A stretch of DNA of 64,000 nt from an uncultured Nitrospirota bacterium. GTDB taxonomy: Bacteria; Nitrospirota; Nitrospiria; Nitrospirales; UBA8639. The position numbers were made by a program, and so were the translations under genes. The notes beneath the pieces were generated by a model. It did no database searches. It was given only the letters and a program-made list of their open reading frames with translations, and was not told the origin of the DNA. Position 1 is the stretch's first letter. The number at the start of each line of letters is the position of its first letter. Below are positions 55,617 to 64,000 of this stretch, piece by piece. The stretch spans positions 186,001-250,000 of the forward strand of contig CAKZPV010000034.1 of the NCBI GenBank assembly GCA_937139405.1, written 5' to 3'.

Positions 55617-55709
55617 ATGTTGCGAATCAACCGAATTCCTAAGCCAGAATATTTTTCATTTGATGATGAAGACTTGAAACGAGATGTCCACATTTCCGCC
55701 ATTTGCTAG
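55617..55709 (+). CDS. Possible 30-residue leader ORF
   Basis: ATG 55617 opens a 30-codon frame (MLRINRIPKPEYFSFDDED...) ending at TAG 55707-55709 and overlapping the start of the 574-residue gene by 26 bases. GGCAGAGAGAG precedes it as a weak ribosome binding site. The N-terminal RINRIPKPEYF style recalls starts of defence-associated proteins. It could be a short coupled ORF or the stub of a degraded gene. Low confidence. Confidence 0.25.
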   Translation: MLRINRIPKPEYFSFDDEDLKRDVHISAIC

Positions 55710-57408
55710 CTACATTACTTTTGAAGAGTTTTCGGGGGAGCGTTGTACCCTTGAGGAATTCAGAAGTTGGATTAAAAGGTTTTCAAGAAACAATGTGATG
55801 CATGCGTTAAGTCTAGTTAACGCCTTTTTAGAAACTTGGCAAGGAACCATAAATCTTAGTGCCCATGAAAATCTTATTAGAGATGCTTTTTTTCCACAGG
55901 ACGCCAATCATCTTTTAGAAATTTCTCGTCTATCTGCGCATCCTAGATTCGTATTCCATAGACTTCAGTTACTATTTGTAGCCAAAGAAGCCATATTGTT
56001 CTGTTCTGATGACGGACTAAAACCTCTCCAAACTCCTCATTGGGCTGGATTAGGCCTAGGCTTGTTAATGGCTAACGACCTCTTACACAAAGAATTAGAG
56101 GCAAGAGAAGGTAGCGTAGAAAAAACTTTAGAAAGAATATCCATGTGGATACCAATGATTGAGTATTCAGGGAGATACACACTTTTCACCAAACTTGGTC
56201 GTGCCAAGTTCATGATAACTAAGTCTGAATCTGTTGATCCCCCAAAATATTTCAAAAATATTAAAGAATTGATTTGTGAGGCTACTGGAATCAGTCTGGA
56301 AACATATATGTCTGTTTGTATAGGAATCTTGAGTCATTATTTGTCAATCGATTACAGCCAACTTCGCCAACAAAAAGTGTCTTTTCTTATGAACCGGAAA
56401 TTTCTGGAATCCATAAACGTTGACCAGAAACAATGTGAGATTGTATTAAACGAACTATCTACGAATGGCGATAGCTTAAAAAACAATATGGAGAAAAGAA
56501 ATGGTGGACCAACTGATTTTACTTTTTTTAGGGATACCCCTCTTTACCGATTGGACACAGAGACCTTCTTCCCTATAGACACAAGGTTTTTAGCTGAAAA
56601 ATTAGGAGCTGGTCTCTTTTGGCGTATACACAATGTTCTCGATACGAATCAAAAGAAAGAGGCTTTTCATCAGTTTTGGGGCGATGCTTTCGAAGTCTAT
56701 GTTAACTGGCTATTTAAGAACTCAGTGAGTGAACAAATTACGAGTTTTTACCCATCTCCAAAATTTACTCGATCAGGCGCGGAAGTCTGCGATGGAATTA
56801 TTGTTTGTGGAAGTGAGGCCATGTTTCTTGAGTATAAAGGTCATACATTTACTGCTAAAGCGAAATATAGTGGAGATATAAGAGTATTGGATGCAGAAAT
56901 AAAAAAACACCTGATTGGATCTGCTGATAAGCCTAAAGGAATTCAGCAATTAACTAGGTCGATTGAAAAGGTGTTTAAAAAGAAAAACCCTGAATTAGTT
57001 GAAACAGTAGATTTAGCAGGAATCAGAACTATATACCCAGTTCTAATTACCAGAGATGAAATTGGGGATTGCACGTTTATAAATCCTTATCTAAATAAAA
57101 AGGCGATGGAATTTTTTAATCGAAAGTTAGTTCGCCCAAAAATCGTGACACCTGTTTTCTGTATGTCTATCGATGCCCTAGAAACGATTTCCGCTTATTT
57201 AAGTGAGGTTAGGCTTACAAAGATACTTGAAAGCTGGTACCAACAAGACCGTAGCCTGCGGTTTCCTTTTCTTTCACTATTTTCCAAGAATCCCTTAAGG
57301 AAGTCTATAGGGGAAAGACAAAACGAAAAACTAAATAAACTTTACGATGATGTTTGGGAAGATGCTAAAAATAGACTCTTTCCTAACCATCAGGAAGAAA
57401 CTCATTAG
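55684..57408 (+). CDS. Unknown protein with PD-(D/E)XK nuclease signature; defence candidate
   Basis: A 574-residue soluble protein without signal peptide. Residues about 330-390 show a restriction-endonuclease-like layout: E337 in WGDAFEVYVNWLF, D370 in EVCDGIIV and E383-x-K385 in MFLEYKG, the classical D..ExK core with an upstream Glu. The N-terminal 300 residues are helical and unrecognised. A TGA just upstream in frame fixes ATG 55684 as the earliest start. The gene is clearly AT-richer than the flanking efflux and proteasome genes, suggesting recent transfer. A nucleic-acid-targeting defence role is plausible, not shown. Confidence 0.65.
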   Translation: MSTFPPFASYITFEEFSGERCTLEEFRSWIKRFSRNNVMHALSLVNAFLETWQGTINLSAHENLIRDAFFPQDANHLLEISRLSAHPRFVFHRLQLLFVAKEAILFCSDDGLKPLQTPHWAGLGLGLLMANDLLHKELEAREGSVEKTLERISMWIPMIEYSGRYTLFTKLGRAKFMITKSESVDPPKYFKNIKELICEATGISLETYMSVCIGILSHYLSIDYSQLRQQKVSFLMNRKFLESINVDQKQCEIVLNELSTNGDSLKNNMEKRNGGPTDFTFFRDTPLYRLDTETFFPIDTRFLAEKLGAGLFWRIHNVLDTNQKKEAFHQFWGDAFEVYVNWLFKNSVSEQITSFYPSPKFTRSGAEVCDGIIVCGSEAMFLEYKGHTFTAKAKYSGDIRVLDAEIKKHLIGSADKPKGIQQLTRSIEKVFKKKNPELVETVDLAGIRTIYPVLITRDEIGDCTFINPYLNKKAMEFFNRKLVRPKIVTPVFCMSIDALETISAYLSEVRLTKILESWYQQDRSLRFPFLSLFSKNPLRKSIGERQNEKLNKLYDDVWEDAKNRLFPNHQEETH

Positions 57409-57530
57409 TACCTTTTTAAGATTTTGCTAGCTCGTTAAGAGCTTCACCATAGCAAAGAGAAAAGATGGCAGGAAACTCCTAACCCCCTATCATTCAAGCG
57501 CAAATCTAACTTCTTTCCTATCAAACTCAC

Positions 57531-59063
57531 TCAGATATCTTGCTTTTTTAATAACGCTTCTGGAGTGGGATGAGCGGAGCCATCAGAACAATAGTCTCGG
57601 CTTTCTTGAACATACGTGCGAAAAGGATCGGCCATGACGAAAGGCGGACTACCTTGAAGTTGTAAAACCGACCAATTGATGACATAGGGTGGGCGACGGG
57701 GATCTTGATGTTTGGCTGTCTGTTCTAAAAAATCAGCCCAGCCTTCTTTAACCACATGTTTGATCACTTCTGAACGTCCAAAGGCGCGGGTGTTTCGGGG
57801 TGGGGTATGTTTCGATAAATTCACTAAGTCAATGGTGGTGAAGCGTGGGGCATCACCTTCTTCGGCCATAGCATGGTACAGGCCAGCTTTCAGGTCCACA
57901 TTGTGGTATTCCAAGTCTAGGCTCTTCAACCAGGGATCGTCCCATTCTAATTTTTCGGCTTCTCGAAAATTCTCTAACAACCAGAGCTTAGAGGCCCAAT
58001 CAACCCGACCAACGACTGATTGGTAACCTTTGCGTAAATCTTTCACGACCGATTCCCAATGGGCTAGCACCCAGTCGGTTTCTTCATCTTGTCCAGTATA
58101 GTGTTTAGAGGCCGCTTCCCAAAACTCTTCTTGAATATCTAAGGCTGAAAGTTGCTTGCCGGTTGAAAGCGTGACCATCCATTCTAGTGTTTGGTCGCGC
58201 GAAATCCCACGCAGCGTCTGGACGGGATCGTCAAAATCTAACCCTGTTGGTGCATGGCCATCTTCGATAAGTTGCAACACTAATCCCGTCGTGCCCATTT
58301 TCAACAGGGTGGTTTCCTCTGCCATGTTGGAATCACCCATGAGTAAATGTAATCGACGGAATCGCTCAGGATCAGCCAACGGTTCGTCCCGAGTATTCAC
58401 GATGGCCCGGTTATGCTGAACCCATTCGAAAAAGTCGTTGACTATGTAATCCGGGCGTTGGGAAATTTGATAAATTACGGGTTCTTCAGCTGCACCTCGT
58501 GTCAAATCACCTCTGCCTCCTTCGATTTCATCTAAGCCAATCCATCCATCTGCCGTACGCGCCATCCCAATGCGTCCTGCGCCAGTAAAGACCTGGCGCG
58601 TGACGAGAAAAGGCATTAACAGGCCTAGGCCTTGATAATTGAATGGAAACTCTCGTGAAACCAAATAATTTTCGTGACACCCAAAGGTGGCGTCGGTTTC
58701 ATGATCAATATTGTTTTTAATAATGGACACCTTCTCCGAAAGCTCAAGCTCATCGAGACAGTCCTGCAACAATAAATCTCCGGCACGATCAACAGAGAGG
58801 AGGTCCCACAAGGAATGACATTCCGGGGACGCATATTCTAGATGACCCATATCGACATACATTCGCCCGGCGTTGAGAAGAAACCCTCCATTGCCAGGCG
58901 GTTCATCATGTCCACGATAATGCCAATCGATTACACCATGTTTTTTCTGACCAAACAAATGTTGAATGATATGGCGGGCCACTCCAGAAGGGGACACATT
59001 CGATTGATCGGCCTTGATGAGCAGGCCATATTCCGTTTCAATTCCGAAAATTCGATTTTTCAT
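57531..59063 (-). CDS. pafA: Pup/UBact protein ligase PafA
   Basis: A 510-residue carboxylate-amine ligase of the glutamine-synthetase fold. The N-terminal IFGIETEYGLL carries the catalytic Glu, AGRMYVDMGHLEYASPEC the Asp region, and NNIDHETDATFGCHENYLVS and NTRDEPLADPERFRRLH further conserved segments. It lacks the roughly 40-residue Dop loop present in the paralogue at 61004, so it is assigned as the ligase. It joins the C-terminal Glu of the modifier to lysines of target proteins. Separated from prcA by 93 bases. Confidence 0.9.
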   Translation of the reverse strand: MKNRIFGIETEYGLLIKADQSNVSPSGVARHIIQHLFGQKKHGVIDWHYRGHDEPPGNGGFLLNAGRMYVDMGHLEYASPECHSLWDLLSVDRAGDLLLQDCLDELELSEKVSIIKNNIDHETDATFGCHENYLVSREFPFNYQGLGLLMPFLVTRQVFTGAGRIGMARTADGWIGLDEIEGGRGDLTRGAAEEPVIYQISQRPDYIVNDFFEWVQHNRAIVNTRDEPLADPERFRRLHLLMGDSNMAEETTLLKMGTTGLVLQLIEDGHAPTGLDFDDPVQTLRGISRDQTLEWMVTLSTGKQLSALDIQEEFWEAASKHYTGQDEETDWVLAHWESVVKDLRKGYQSVVGRVDWASKLWLLENFREAEKLEWDDPWLKSLDLEYHNVDLKAGLYHAMAEEGDAPRFTTIDLVNLSKHTPPRNTRAFGRSEVIKHVVKEGWADFLEQTAKHQDPRRPPYVINWSVLQLQGSPPFVMADPFRTYVQESRDYCSDGSAHPTPEALLKKQDI

Positions 59064-59156
59064 GGTAAATGATTCTATAGGGCTCTAACGGTTGAAGCAG
59101 TTTTTCTCTCTGCCTCAAAGGACGAGGGAACTTCGTCATGACTTCGAAGAAGGAAT

Positions 59157-59978
59157 TTATTCTTTAACCGGTTCAAAATATTGAGGAAGCAAGAGCTTAA
59201 GTTCGGTCAGGCTCAGGGCACGATAGGTTTCCATTTTTCCGCTCTCCCGATCAAGCAGCACACACTCCAGAGATTCTTTGTCTAGGGTTTCCTGAATTCG
59301 AACCGTAATGGCTTCATCATCGGGTATGATGGTTTCAGAAGTCGCTTCAGAAGGGGTGGGCACTGACTCTTCTGTATCTAAAGAAGGACTTGAAGTTTGA
59401 AGTAAGCTGGATATGCCCCACAGTCGTAGACTCACCTCTAATGCCTTCTGCAATGAAGTGGGTTTCCCTTGAGCTTTCCATTCCACAAGGAGACTCTCAC
59501 GAATGGCAGAAGAAGCTGCGAGTACCCCAAATTCTCGCTGTTCCTCATACATGCCGTCATAGTTAATGCTAAAAAGACGATCACGATCCTGTGTTGGACC
59601 AACTTCTGCTAACAGAATCTTTGTAATATAGGGGGCCTTAAAAATTTCTTCAAAGGCTTCCTTAATAACTGGGGCTAACCCATTTTTCATCAAGCGAGAA
59701 GCCGTCACATCTGATGGGGAACGTTGAAAACCTTCAACATGAGCCATATCCAATAAAGTATATCGCAACTTTTCCAAATCTGCTGGATGTCCCATTCCAC
59801 CCAAGGCAATACGGTCGTAAATTTCATAAATTTTTTCCGTGCCGCGATTCACTGTGACCAGAAGAATCCCTTGGGCGAAAGAGACCGCGACTAACGGATT
59901 GCCTTGGCTAAATTGATCATCTAAATAATTTCGCCGATTCGCAACCGCTTCAATCCAGCGGTAAGGTTCTTCATACAT
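59157..59978 (-). CDS. prcA: Proteasome alpha subunit PrcA
   Basis: A 273-residue alpha-type subunit forming the outer rings of the 20S particle. It lacks a catalytic N-terminal Thr, begins YRWIEAVANRRNYLDDQF and shows the alpha core LVAVSFAQGILLVTVNRGTEK. An extra C-terminal acidic/Ser-Thr-rich segment (about residues 205-240) separates the core from the end. The start ATG overlaps the prcB stop (TAATG), so subunits are made in step. Confidence 0.92.
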   Translation of the reverse strand: MYEEPYRWIEAVANRRNYLDDQFSQGNPLVAVSFAQGILLVTVNRGTEKIYEIYDRIALGGMGHPADLEKLRYTLLDMAHVEGFQRSPSDVTASRLMKNGLAPVIKEAFEEIFKAPYITKILLAEVGPTQDRDRLFSINYDGMYEEQREFGVLAASSAIRESLLVEWKAQGKPTSLQKALEVSLRLWGISSLLQTSSPSLDTEESVPTPSEATSETIIPDDEAITVRIQETLDKESLECVLLDRESGKMETYRALSLTELKLLLPQYFEPVKE

Positions 59979-60763
59979 TAGGTTAAAACCTTTTCTGAAA
60001 AGAGTGTTTTCAAGCGTTCAGCAGGAATTGTTCGCACCCCTTCAGCGGAAACACGTTTGATGATGGGGTACAATTGGGCTTGAGCGTCAACCCCACCGGT
60101 GGCGGAATCAAATTCTGCCGCACTCGTCATCAGACGGAGGACGAATGTCAAGGCGTTTTCTTCATTCATCTGGGCCACGGGATCGTTTCCCCACCGATTC
60201 ATATAATACAAAATACCTCGAATCGTCGTGGATCCCGATCCGGAGACGGCATATTCCACCGCTTCAAATTCGGCCCCTAAGATGTCATAGAAAAAAATCT
60301 TCCCGCATTCTTCAAGTCGGTCATACCCCGCAAAAACCGGGACCACGGTGCCTGTTCCGGCCAAGGCCGCTGGTGCATTATTTTTTAAGAGAGTCGATAA
60401 GGCCCGTAACTTTCCTTCAAAACTCATATCCTGCAATTGGCTTCTTCGATAATACTTAAAAGAATGCTCTAAGACCCTTGCCATCTCAAACGCCGTGGCT
60501 GGAACTCCGGCAATAGCCATGACTGAAAAACGATCAATCTCCAAAACTTTATCAGTTCGGTCATACATGACGACATTCCCCGCCGTGGCGCGCCGGTCAC
60601 CTGCCACAAGGACCCCATCAGCATATTTCATCGCAAAGACAGTCGTCCCGGTCGTGACTTCAGCATGACGCGACACACCATTCCCATTCGTGGAGGGGAA
60701 GAGGTTGTCCATGGCATAGCCTTGCTCTTGAAGGACTTGAAGAAAATCTCCCTGTTGTCTCAT
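59978..60763 (-). CDS. prcB: Proteasome beta subunit PrcB
   Basis: A 261-residue catalytic subunit with a propeptide of about 39 residues. Autocleavage is expected at Gly39-Thr40 in VTTG-TTVFAMKYADGVL, exposing the nucleophile Thr. The Asp of GDRRATAG and the Lys in DRTDKVLEI complete the site. It degrades proteins delivered by the ARC/Mpa ATPase after modifier tagging. It starts six bases after the modifier gene. Confidence 0.95.
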   Translation of the reverse strand: MRQQGDFLQVLQEQGYAMDNLFPSTNGNGVSRHAEVTTGTTVFAMKYADGVLVAGDRRATAGNVVMYDRTDKVLEIDRFSVMAIAGVPATAFEMARVLEHSFKYYRRSQLQDMSFEGKLRALSTLLKNNAPAALAGTGTVVPVFAGYDRLEECGKIFFYDILGAEFEAVEYAVSGSGSTTIRGILYYMNRWGNDPVAQMNEENALTFVLRLMTSAAEFDSATGGVDAQAQLYPIIKRVSAEGVRTIPAERLKTLFSEKVLT

Positions 60764-60769
60764 ATCTCG

Positions 60770-60982
60770 TTATTCTCCAGTCCGCTGACGATATTTCTCT
60801 GCCTGCTTGGGATCGACCTTCCGCATGCGCTTCATAAGATTATCTCTCGAAGGTGAATCCGTTTCTGGACGTTTTGGACCTGATTCCTCACCAGGGCCTG
60901 ATGGCTTTGAAATAGGATCTACTGGACGTTCTTTTCGATCAAAACTTCCCACTGATTGGATATCGGCATATGCATGTTTCAT
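60770..60982 (-). CDS. ubact: UBact/Pup-like protein modifier
   Basis: A small, Pro/Glu/Lys-rich, disordered protein of about 70 residues ending in QRTGE. The R[T/S]G[E/Q] terminus is the hallmark of UBact, the Pup homologue of Nitrospirae and other Gram-negatives. A terminal Glu means no deamidation by Dop is needed before ligation. ATG 60982 is preferred over ATG 60991, because GGAGG lies nine bases upstream of the former and would abut the latter. Gene order between dop and prcB fits the modifier role. Confidence 0.9.
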   Translation of the reverse strand: MKHAYADIQSVGSFDRKERPVDPISKPSGPGEESGPKRPETDSPSRDNLMKRMRKVDPKQAEKYRQRTGE

Positions 60983-61003
60983 AAAATTCATCCTCCACTT
61001 AAA

Positions 61004-62524
61004 CTATTTTGCAGCCATGGATTCAATCATATCTACTGGAGACTTGGCGCGCTCTAGCAGGGATCGACAGTGCGCCACCGACACCGGCTCAAGATGACCA
61101 AGCAGATCTAGATGGAGCTTCCCATTTTTCCCATTGAAATGCACCCCTTCCCATTGTATCGACGAAATGTCTTCTCCAAAACGTTGCACACACAATCCTC
61201 TCAACCCTCCACGAGTATCTAGAGGTCCATGTTTCATGGCTTGTTGAATTTCATCTTCTCGGGAAACATTCGTCGTCCGCCCTTCGGCTTCTAACCCACA
61301 AAACAGACCACGTTCTGGATCCACATTATGATATTCCAAATCCAAACTGGCGAGCCAAGGATCGTCCCATCCAATTCCCTCATCTTGCACGAATGTCTCA
61401 AGCAACCATCGCTTCGTGACCCAATCAATTTTCCCGATCAATAGGAGAGGATCATTCTCTAAATAATGAAGAACCTGCTCCCATTCTTGAAGGACCCATT
61501 CTGTTTCTTTATCAATAGTTGTTAAGACCCTACGGGCCTGATCGATATATTCGCGTTGTATTTCCAAGCTTGAAATCGTCCCACCCTGTTGTCGTTTGAC
61601 AACAGCCTTGAGGTCAGGATCTTGGGAAAATACTTGAATAGCTTCTACGGGAGAAGCTAATTCAAAGGAAGGCACAAATCCTTCAGCAATCATATCCAAT
61701 ACCACACGTGTCGTACCAATCTTCATCGCTGTCGCATATTCACACATATTGGCGTCGCCAAGGATGAGATGCAGGCGTCGATACTGCTCCCGTGTTGCAT
61801 GCGGTTCGTCTCGCGTATTCAGGATAGGGCGGTTATGCATGGTATCCACACTGAGTTCTGTTTCCATGAAGTCGGCACGTTGAGAAATTTGGAATCCTCC
61901 AGGAGTAAACCCACGCTCTTGCGCTTCTCGCCCAACCTTGCCTGCACCAGCAATCAATTGTCGACTAACCAGAAACGGGAGAAGTCCACGAACCAGTTTA
62001 TCAAAGTCAATGGTTCGGGAAACCAAATAGTTATCATGACACCCGTAGCTATGACCGTGAAAATCTGTATTGTTTTTATACAATTGGACCACGCGGCCAC
62101 CCAAGACCTCATTCCGACGTTGAGCCGCCACCCATAGAATTCGTTCACCCGCTCGGTCATGCGCTACGATATCCTTCAGGGTGCGACATTCTGGTGTAGA
62201 ATATTCCGGATGTGTGTGATCGTTATAAAACCGCGCACCGTTAGGCAACACCAAGTCACTTTTCATTTCATGAAACGAGAAGGGCCGATGCGCGTCTTGC
62301 TCCGCAAAGAGGTCTTCTTCTTTATCTTGGGCTAATTCGGTGACACGAAACCCTCGTTGATCTTCATGGGGATGTTCGCCGCGGTAATCCCACCGACGGG
62401 TAAAATGTCCGTCCAAATACGCCCGGACTAATTCCATAGACTCCACCACGGGATCGGCCGTTTCAGAGTCCTCCCGCGCAATACCGTACTCGGTCTCAAT
62501 CCCAAATAGACGAACTGGGTTCAT
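61004..62524 (-). CDS. dop: Depupylase/deamidase Dop
   Basis: A 506-residue PafA paralogue with the extra Dop loop between WDYRGEHPHEDQRGFRV and LVLPNGARFYNDHTHPEYS. It keeps LFGIETEYGIA, the catalytic Asp in YNDHTHPEYS and NTRDEPHATREQYRRLH. It removes the modifier from tagged proteins and, where needed, deamidates its C-terminal Gln. ATG 62524 gives the family N-terminus; a TTG at 62539 lies in the end of the ATPase gene. Confidence 0.92.
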   Translation of the reverse strand: MNPVRLFGIETEYGIAREDSETADPVVESMELVRAYLDGHFTRRWDYRGEHPHEDQRGFRVTELAQDKEEDLFAEQDAHRPFSFHEMKSDLVLPNGARFYNDHTHPEYSTPECRTLKDIVAHDRAGERILWVAAQRRNEVLGGRVVQLYKNNTDFHGHSYGCHDNYLVSRTIDFDKLVRGLLPFLVSRQLIAGAGKVGREAQERGFTPGGFQISQRADFMETELSVDTMHNRPILNTRDEPHATREQYRRLHLILGDANMCEYATAMKIGTTRVVLDMIAEGFVPSFELASPVEAIQVFSQDPDLKAVVKRQQGGTISSLEIQREYIDQARRVLTTIDKETEWVLQEWEQVLHYLENDPLLLIGKIDWVTKRWLLETFVQDEGIGWDDPWLASLDLEYHNVDPERGLFCGLEAEGRTTNVSREDEIQQAMKHGPLDTRGGLRGLCVQRFGEDISSIQWEGVHFNGKNGKLHLDLLGHLEPVSVAHCRSLLERAKSPVDMIESMAAK

Positions 62525-62531
62525 CGATGAA

Positions 62532-64000
62532 TTAGACAATTTGAGAGGTCCGATGCTCTTCAGCTTCCTTGCCAGGCTTTAACGACGAGACGCCTACGAC
62601 CTGATCCGGATGATAGTCGAGAAGCTTCAACCATTCTTCAGCTGAATCATCTGGCGGGAAGATTTCACTCTCTTTAAATTCTTCATTGGCTGCAATCAGT
62701 AAATCCTCCAAGGTCAATCCCGAAGATTCGTGCTCTCCTGCCTGAATCGCCCGCTCAATCGCTTTTTCTTTTGCACGTCGAACAATTCCTGCCAAGACCG
62801 CTCCGCTCAATAAATCTCGACGGTAGAGAATTTCACGCCGTCCATTACGCAACCGAATCGCCAATACTCGATTCTCCTGGCTTGGCTTGAATAAGTTTTC
62901 TAATAATCCTTCGACAAGATGCGAAACGGGAGGCTTCTCCCCTGCTCCATCTTTTGCCTTATCCGTTAAGCCACAAGGCAAGTCTGCCGTTAAATAGACA
63001 CGTAAAATTTCGCCAACATCGTTTCGCCCCGGTCGGCCCACTTTAATCTTTCGATCAATTCTTCCGGGCCGCAGGACCGCCGGATCAATCATATCCGGAC
63101 GATTTGAGGCCAGAATCACCACGACTTGGGAAAGACTTTCAATACCATCAAGTTCCGCACAAAACATTGGGACCAGAGTATTGGAGACATTGTACGATCG
63201 CATGGTCCTTCTCGTACCCAATATAGATTCGGCTTCATCAATGAAGATAAAGGGTAGCTTGCCAGCTTCCCGCTGTTGCCGGGCTTGGAGAAATAAATCT
63301 CTGATAATTCGTTCAGACTCGCCTACCCACATATTCAGAACTTCCGGACCTTTGACGTGAAGAAACACTCCACCAGTTATTGGCGAACGTTTCGTTGAAG
63401 AATTTTGTGTCGGATTTTCCGTATCAGAGACTGCCGATTCATTATCTTTTGCCAAGATCTCGCCCAAACTTGCCGCGGTGGCTTGCCCAATTAACGTTTT
63501 CCCACATCCTGGAGGCCCATAGAGTAAAAACCCCTTGGGTTGCTGAAATTGATATTGTGCAAACAACTTGGCATGAAGAAGGGGGTATTCAATGGACCGT
63601 CGAATAGATTCGATTGCTTCTTGCTGGCCACCGATTTGTTCCCACCGCACTGTCGGCAGTTCGGCTAACAAATGTGATTGTGCCTGTGAGTTTTCTAACC
63701 GCTCAATGGCTATCCGGTGTGTCGGATCTAATCGAACCTCATCACCCGCCTTCAGATCCACATTCGTCAAATCATCGGCTCGTTGAATGAGAATACCCTG
63801 CCGGCCAGCTTCCTGATCAATACGAAGACGCCCCTCTTCCAACACTTCTCGAATTTTGACAATGGGCCCACTGCGGTCATATCCAAGAGATCGAATAACC
63901 ACATAGGCTTCATTCACTAAAATTTGATGGCCAACTTTAGGCTCATCACCTTCCAGTTGAAGATCCACATTTGCGTAATACTCGGCACCGCCCACCACAA
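62532..64000 (-). CDS. mpa: Proteasome-associated AAA ATPase ARC/Mpa, N-terminus outside window
   Basis: The frame is open to the window edge and begins inside the OB-fold region, so the N-terminal coiled coil lies beyond 64000. OB domains are followed by one AAA+ module: Walker A LLYGPPGCGKTLIG, a non-conserved Ser/Thr-rich insertion (about residues 183-205 of the visible part), Walker B FIFIDEAESILG and the arginine-finger region PAVLRPGRIDRKI. It unfolds tagged proteins and feeds the 20S core. The C-terminus is SQIV, not the GQYL docking motif of actinobacterial Mpa. Confidence 0.92.
   Translation of the reverse strand, partial: VVGGAEYYANVDLQLEGDEPKVGHQILVNEAYVVIRSLGYDRSGPIVKIREVLEEGRLRIDQEAGRQGILIQRADDLTNVDLKAGDEVRLDPTHRIAIERLENSQAQSHLLAELPTVRWEQIGGQQEAIESIRRSIEYPLLHAKLFAQYQFQQPKGFLLYGPPGCGKTLIGQATAASLGEILAKDNESAVSDTENPTQNSSTKRSPITGGVFLHVKGPEVLNMWVGESERIIRDLFLQARQQREAGKLPFIFIDEAESILGTRRTMRSYNVSNTLVPMFCAELDGIESLSQVVVILASNRPDMIDPAVLRPGRIDRKIKVGRPGRNDVGEILRVYLTADLPCGLTDKAKDGAGEKPPVSHLVEGLLENLFKPSQENRVLAIRLRNGRREILYRRDLLSGAVLAGIVRRAKEKAIERAIQAGEHESSGLTLEDLLIAANEEFKESEIFPPDDSAEEWLKLLDYHPDQVVGVSSLKPGKEAEEHRTSQIV

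Noticed and set aside
55334-55702. 122-residue minus-strand frame
   Set aside because: Low-complexity, Ser/Leu-rich translation without start signals; it overlaps the start of the nuclease-like gene.
1-64000. tRNA, rRNA or transposase genes
   Set aside because: No cloverleaf, rRNA segment or transposase motif was recognised in either strand by reading; a tRNAscan/ISfinder search would be decisive.

Overview
The window looks like chromosomal DNA of a Nitrospira-like bacterium (phylum Nitrospirota). The main clue is a complete 20S proteasome locus on the minus strand (57531-64000). It encodes an ARC/Mpa-type ATPase, Dop, a Pup homologue ending in RTGE (the UBact variant known from Nitrospirae and other Gram-negatives), PrcB, PrcA and PafA. 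LptF/LptG, a Tat system gene, many lipoproteins and outer-membrane barrels show a diderm envelope. Genus and species cannot be fixed from the sequence alone. I see no rRNA, tRNA, CRISPR array, intact insertion sequence or prophage.

Layout. 1-304: 3' end of a radical-SAM/SPASM gene. 305-1624: a gene-poor stretch with a palindromic, repeat-like block. 1625-4179: an XRE/periplasmic-binding-protein-like regulator and a divergent secreted protein. 4451-14012: a long minus-strand housekeeping run (DUF507 pair, RadA, lipoprotein, TsaB, RimI, DUF465, TatC, BNR-repeat protein, cyclophilin, lipoprotein). 14133-17318: a DEDD exonuclease/PP2C phosphatase pair, then two divergent 2OG-Fe(II)-oxygenase-like genes. 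17332-20164: RecN, thioredoxin and a small exported protein. 20512-22229: a SleB-type hydrolase convergent with a FliA-family sigma factor. That sigma factor is preceded by a well-formed GEMM-I (cyclic di-GMP) riboswitch and an intrinsic terminator. 22494-24698: LptG/LptF. 25036-34776, plus strand: cold-shock protein, giant NHL-repeat protein, GuaB, GuaA, RluB-type pseudouridine synthase, AspRS.

34988-44960 is the most unusual cluster. A 1024-residue TPR-CHAT protease is divergent from a plus-strand run encoding a FecR-domain exported protein, a zinc metalloprotease with DUF4114, PKD and RTX repeats, and a TPR/outer-membrane-barrel protein. This looks like a cell-surface or secreted proteolytic system, possibly gated by the CHAT peptidase. 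Its function is inferred from domains and gene order only.

45101-55280 holds a Tat-exported molybdopterin oxidoreductase, a small lipoprotein, a TraF/PorV-like barrel, a Yip1-domain protein and a His-rich protein-CzcB-CzcA-CzcC metal-efflux operon. A low-GC singleton with a PD-(D/E)XK-type nuclease signature (55684-57408) sits between the efflux operon and the proteasome locus and looks horizontally acquired.

Most start codons were taken from the sequence. Where a longer reading frame exists, I moved the start to an ATG with a ribosome binding site, a signal peptide or coupling to the upstream stop, and say so in the entry.
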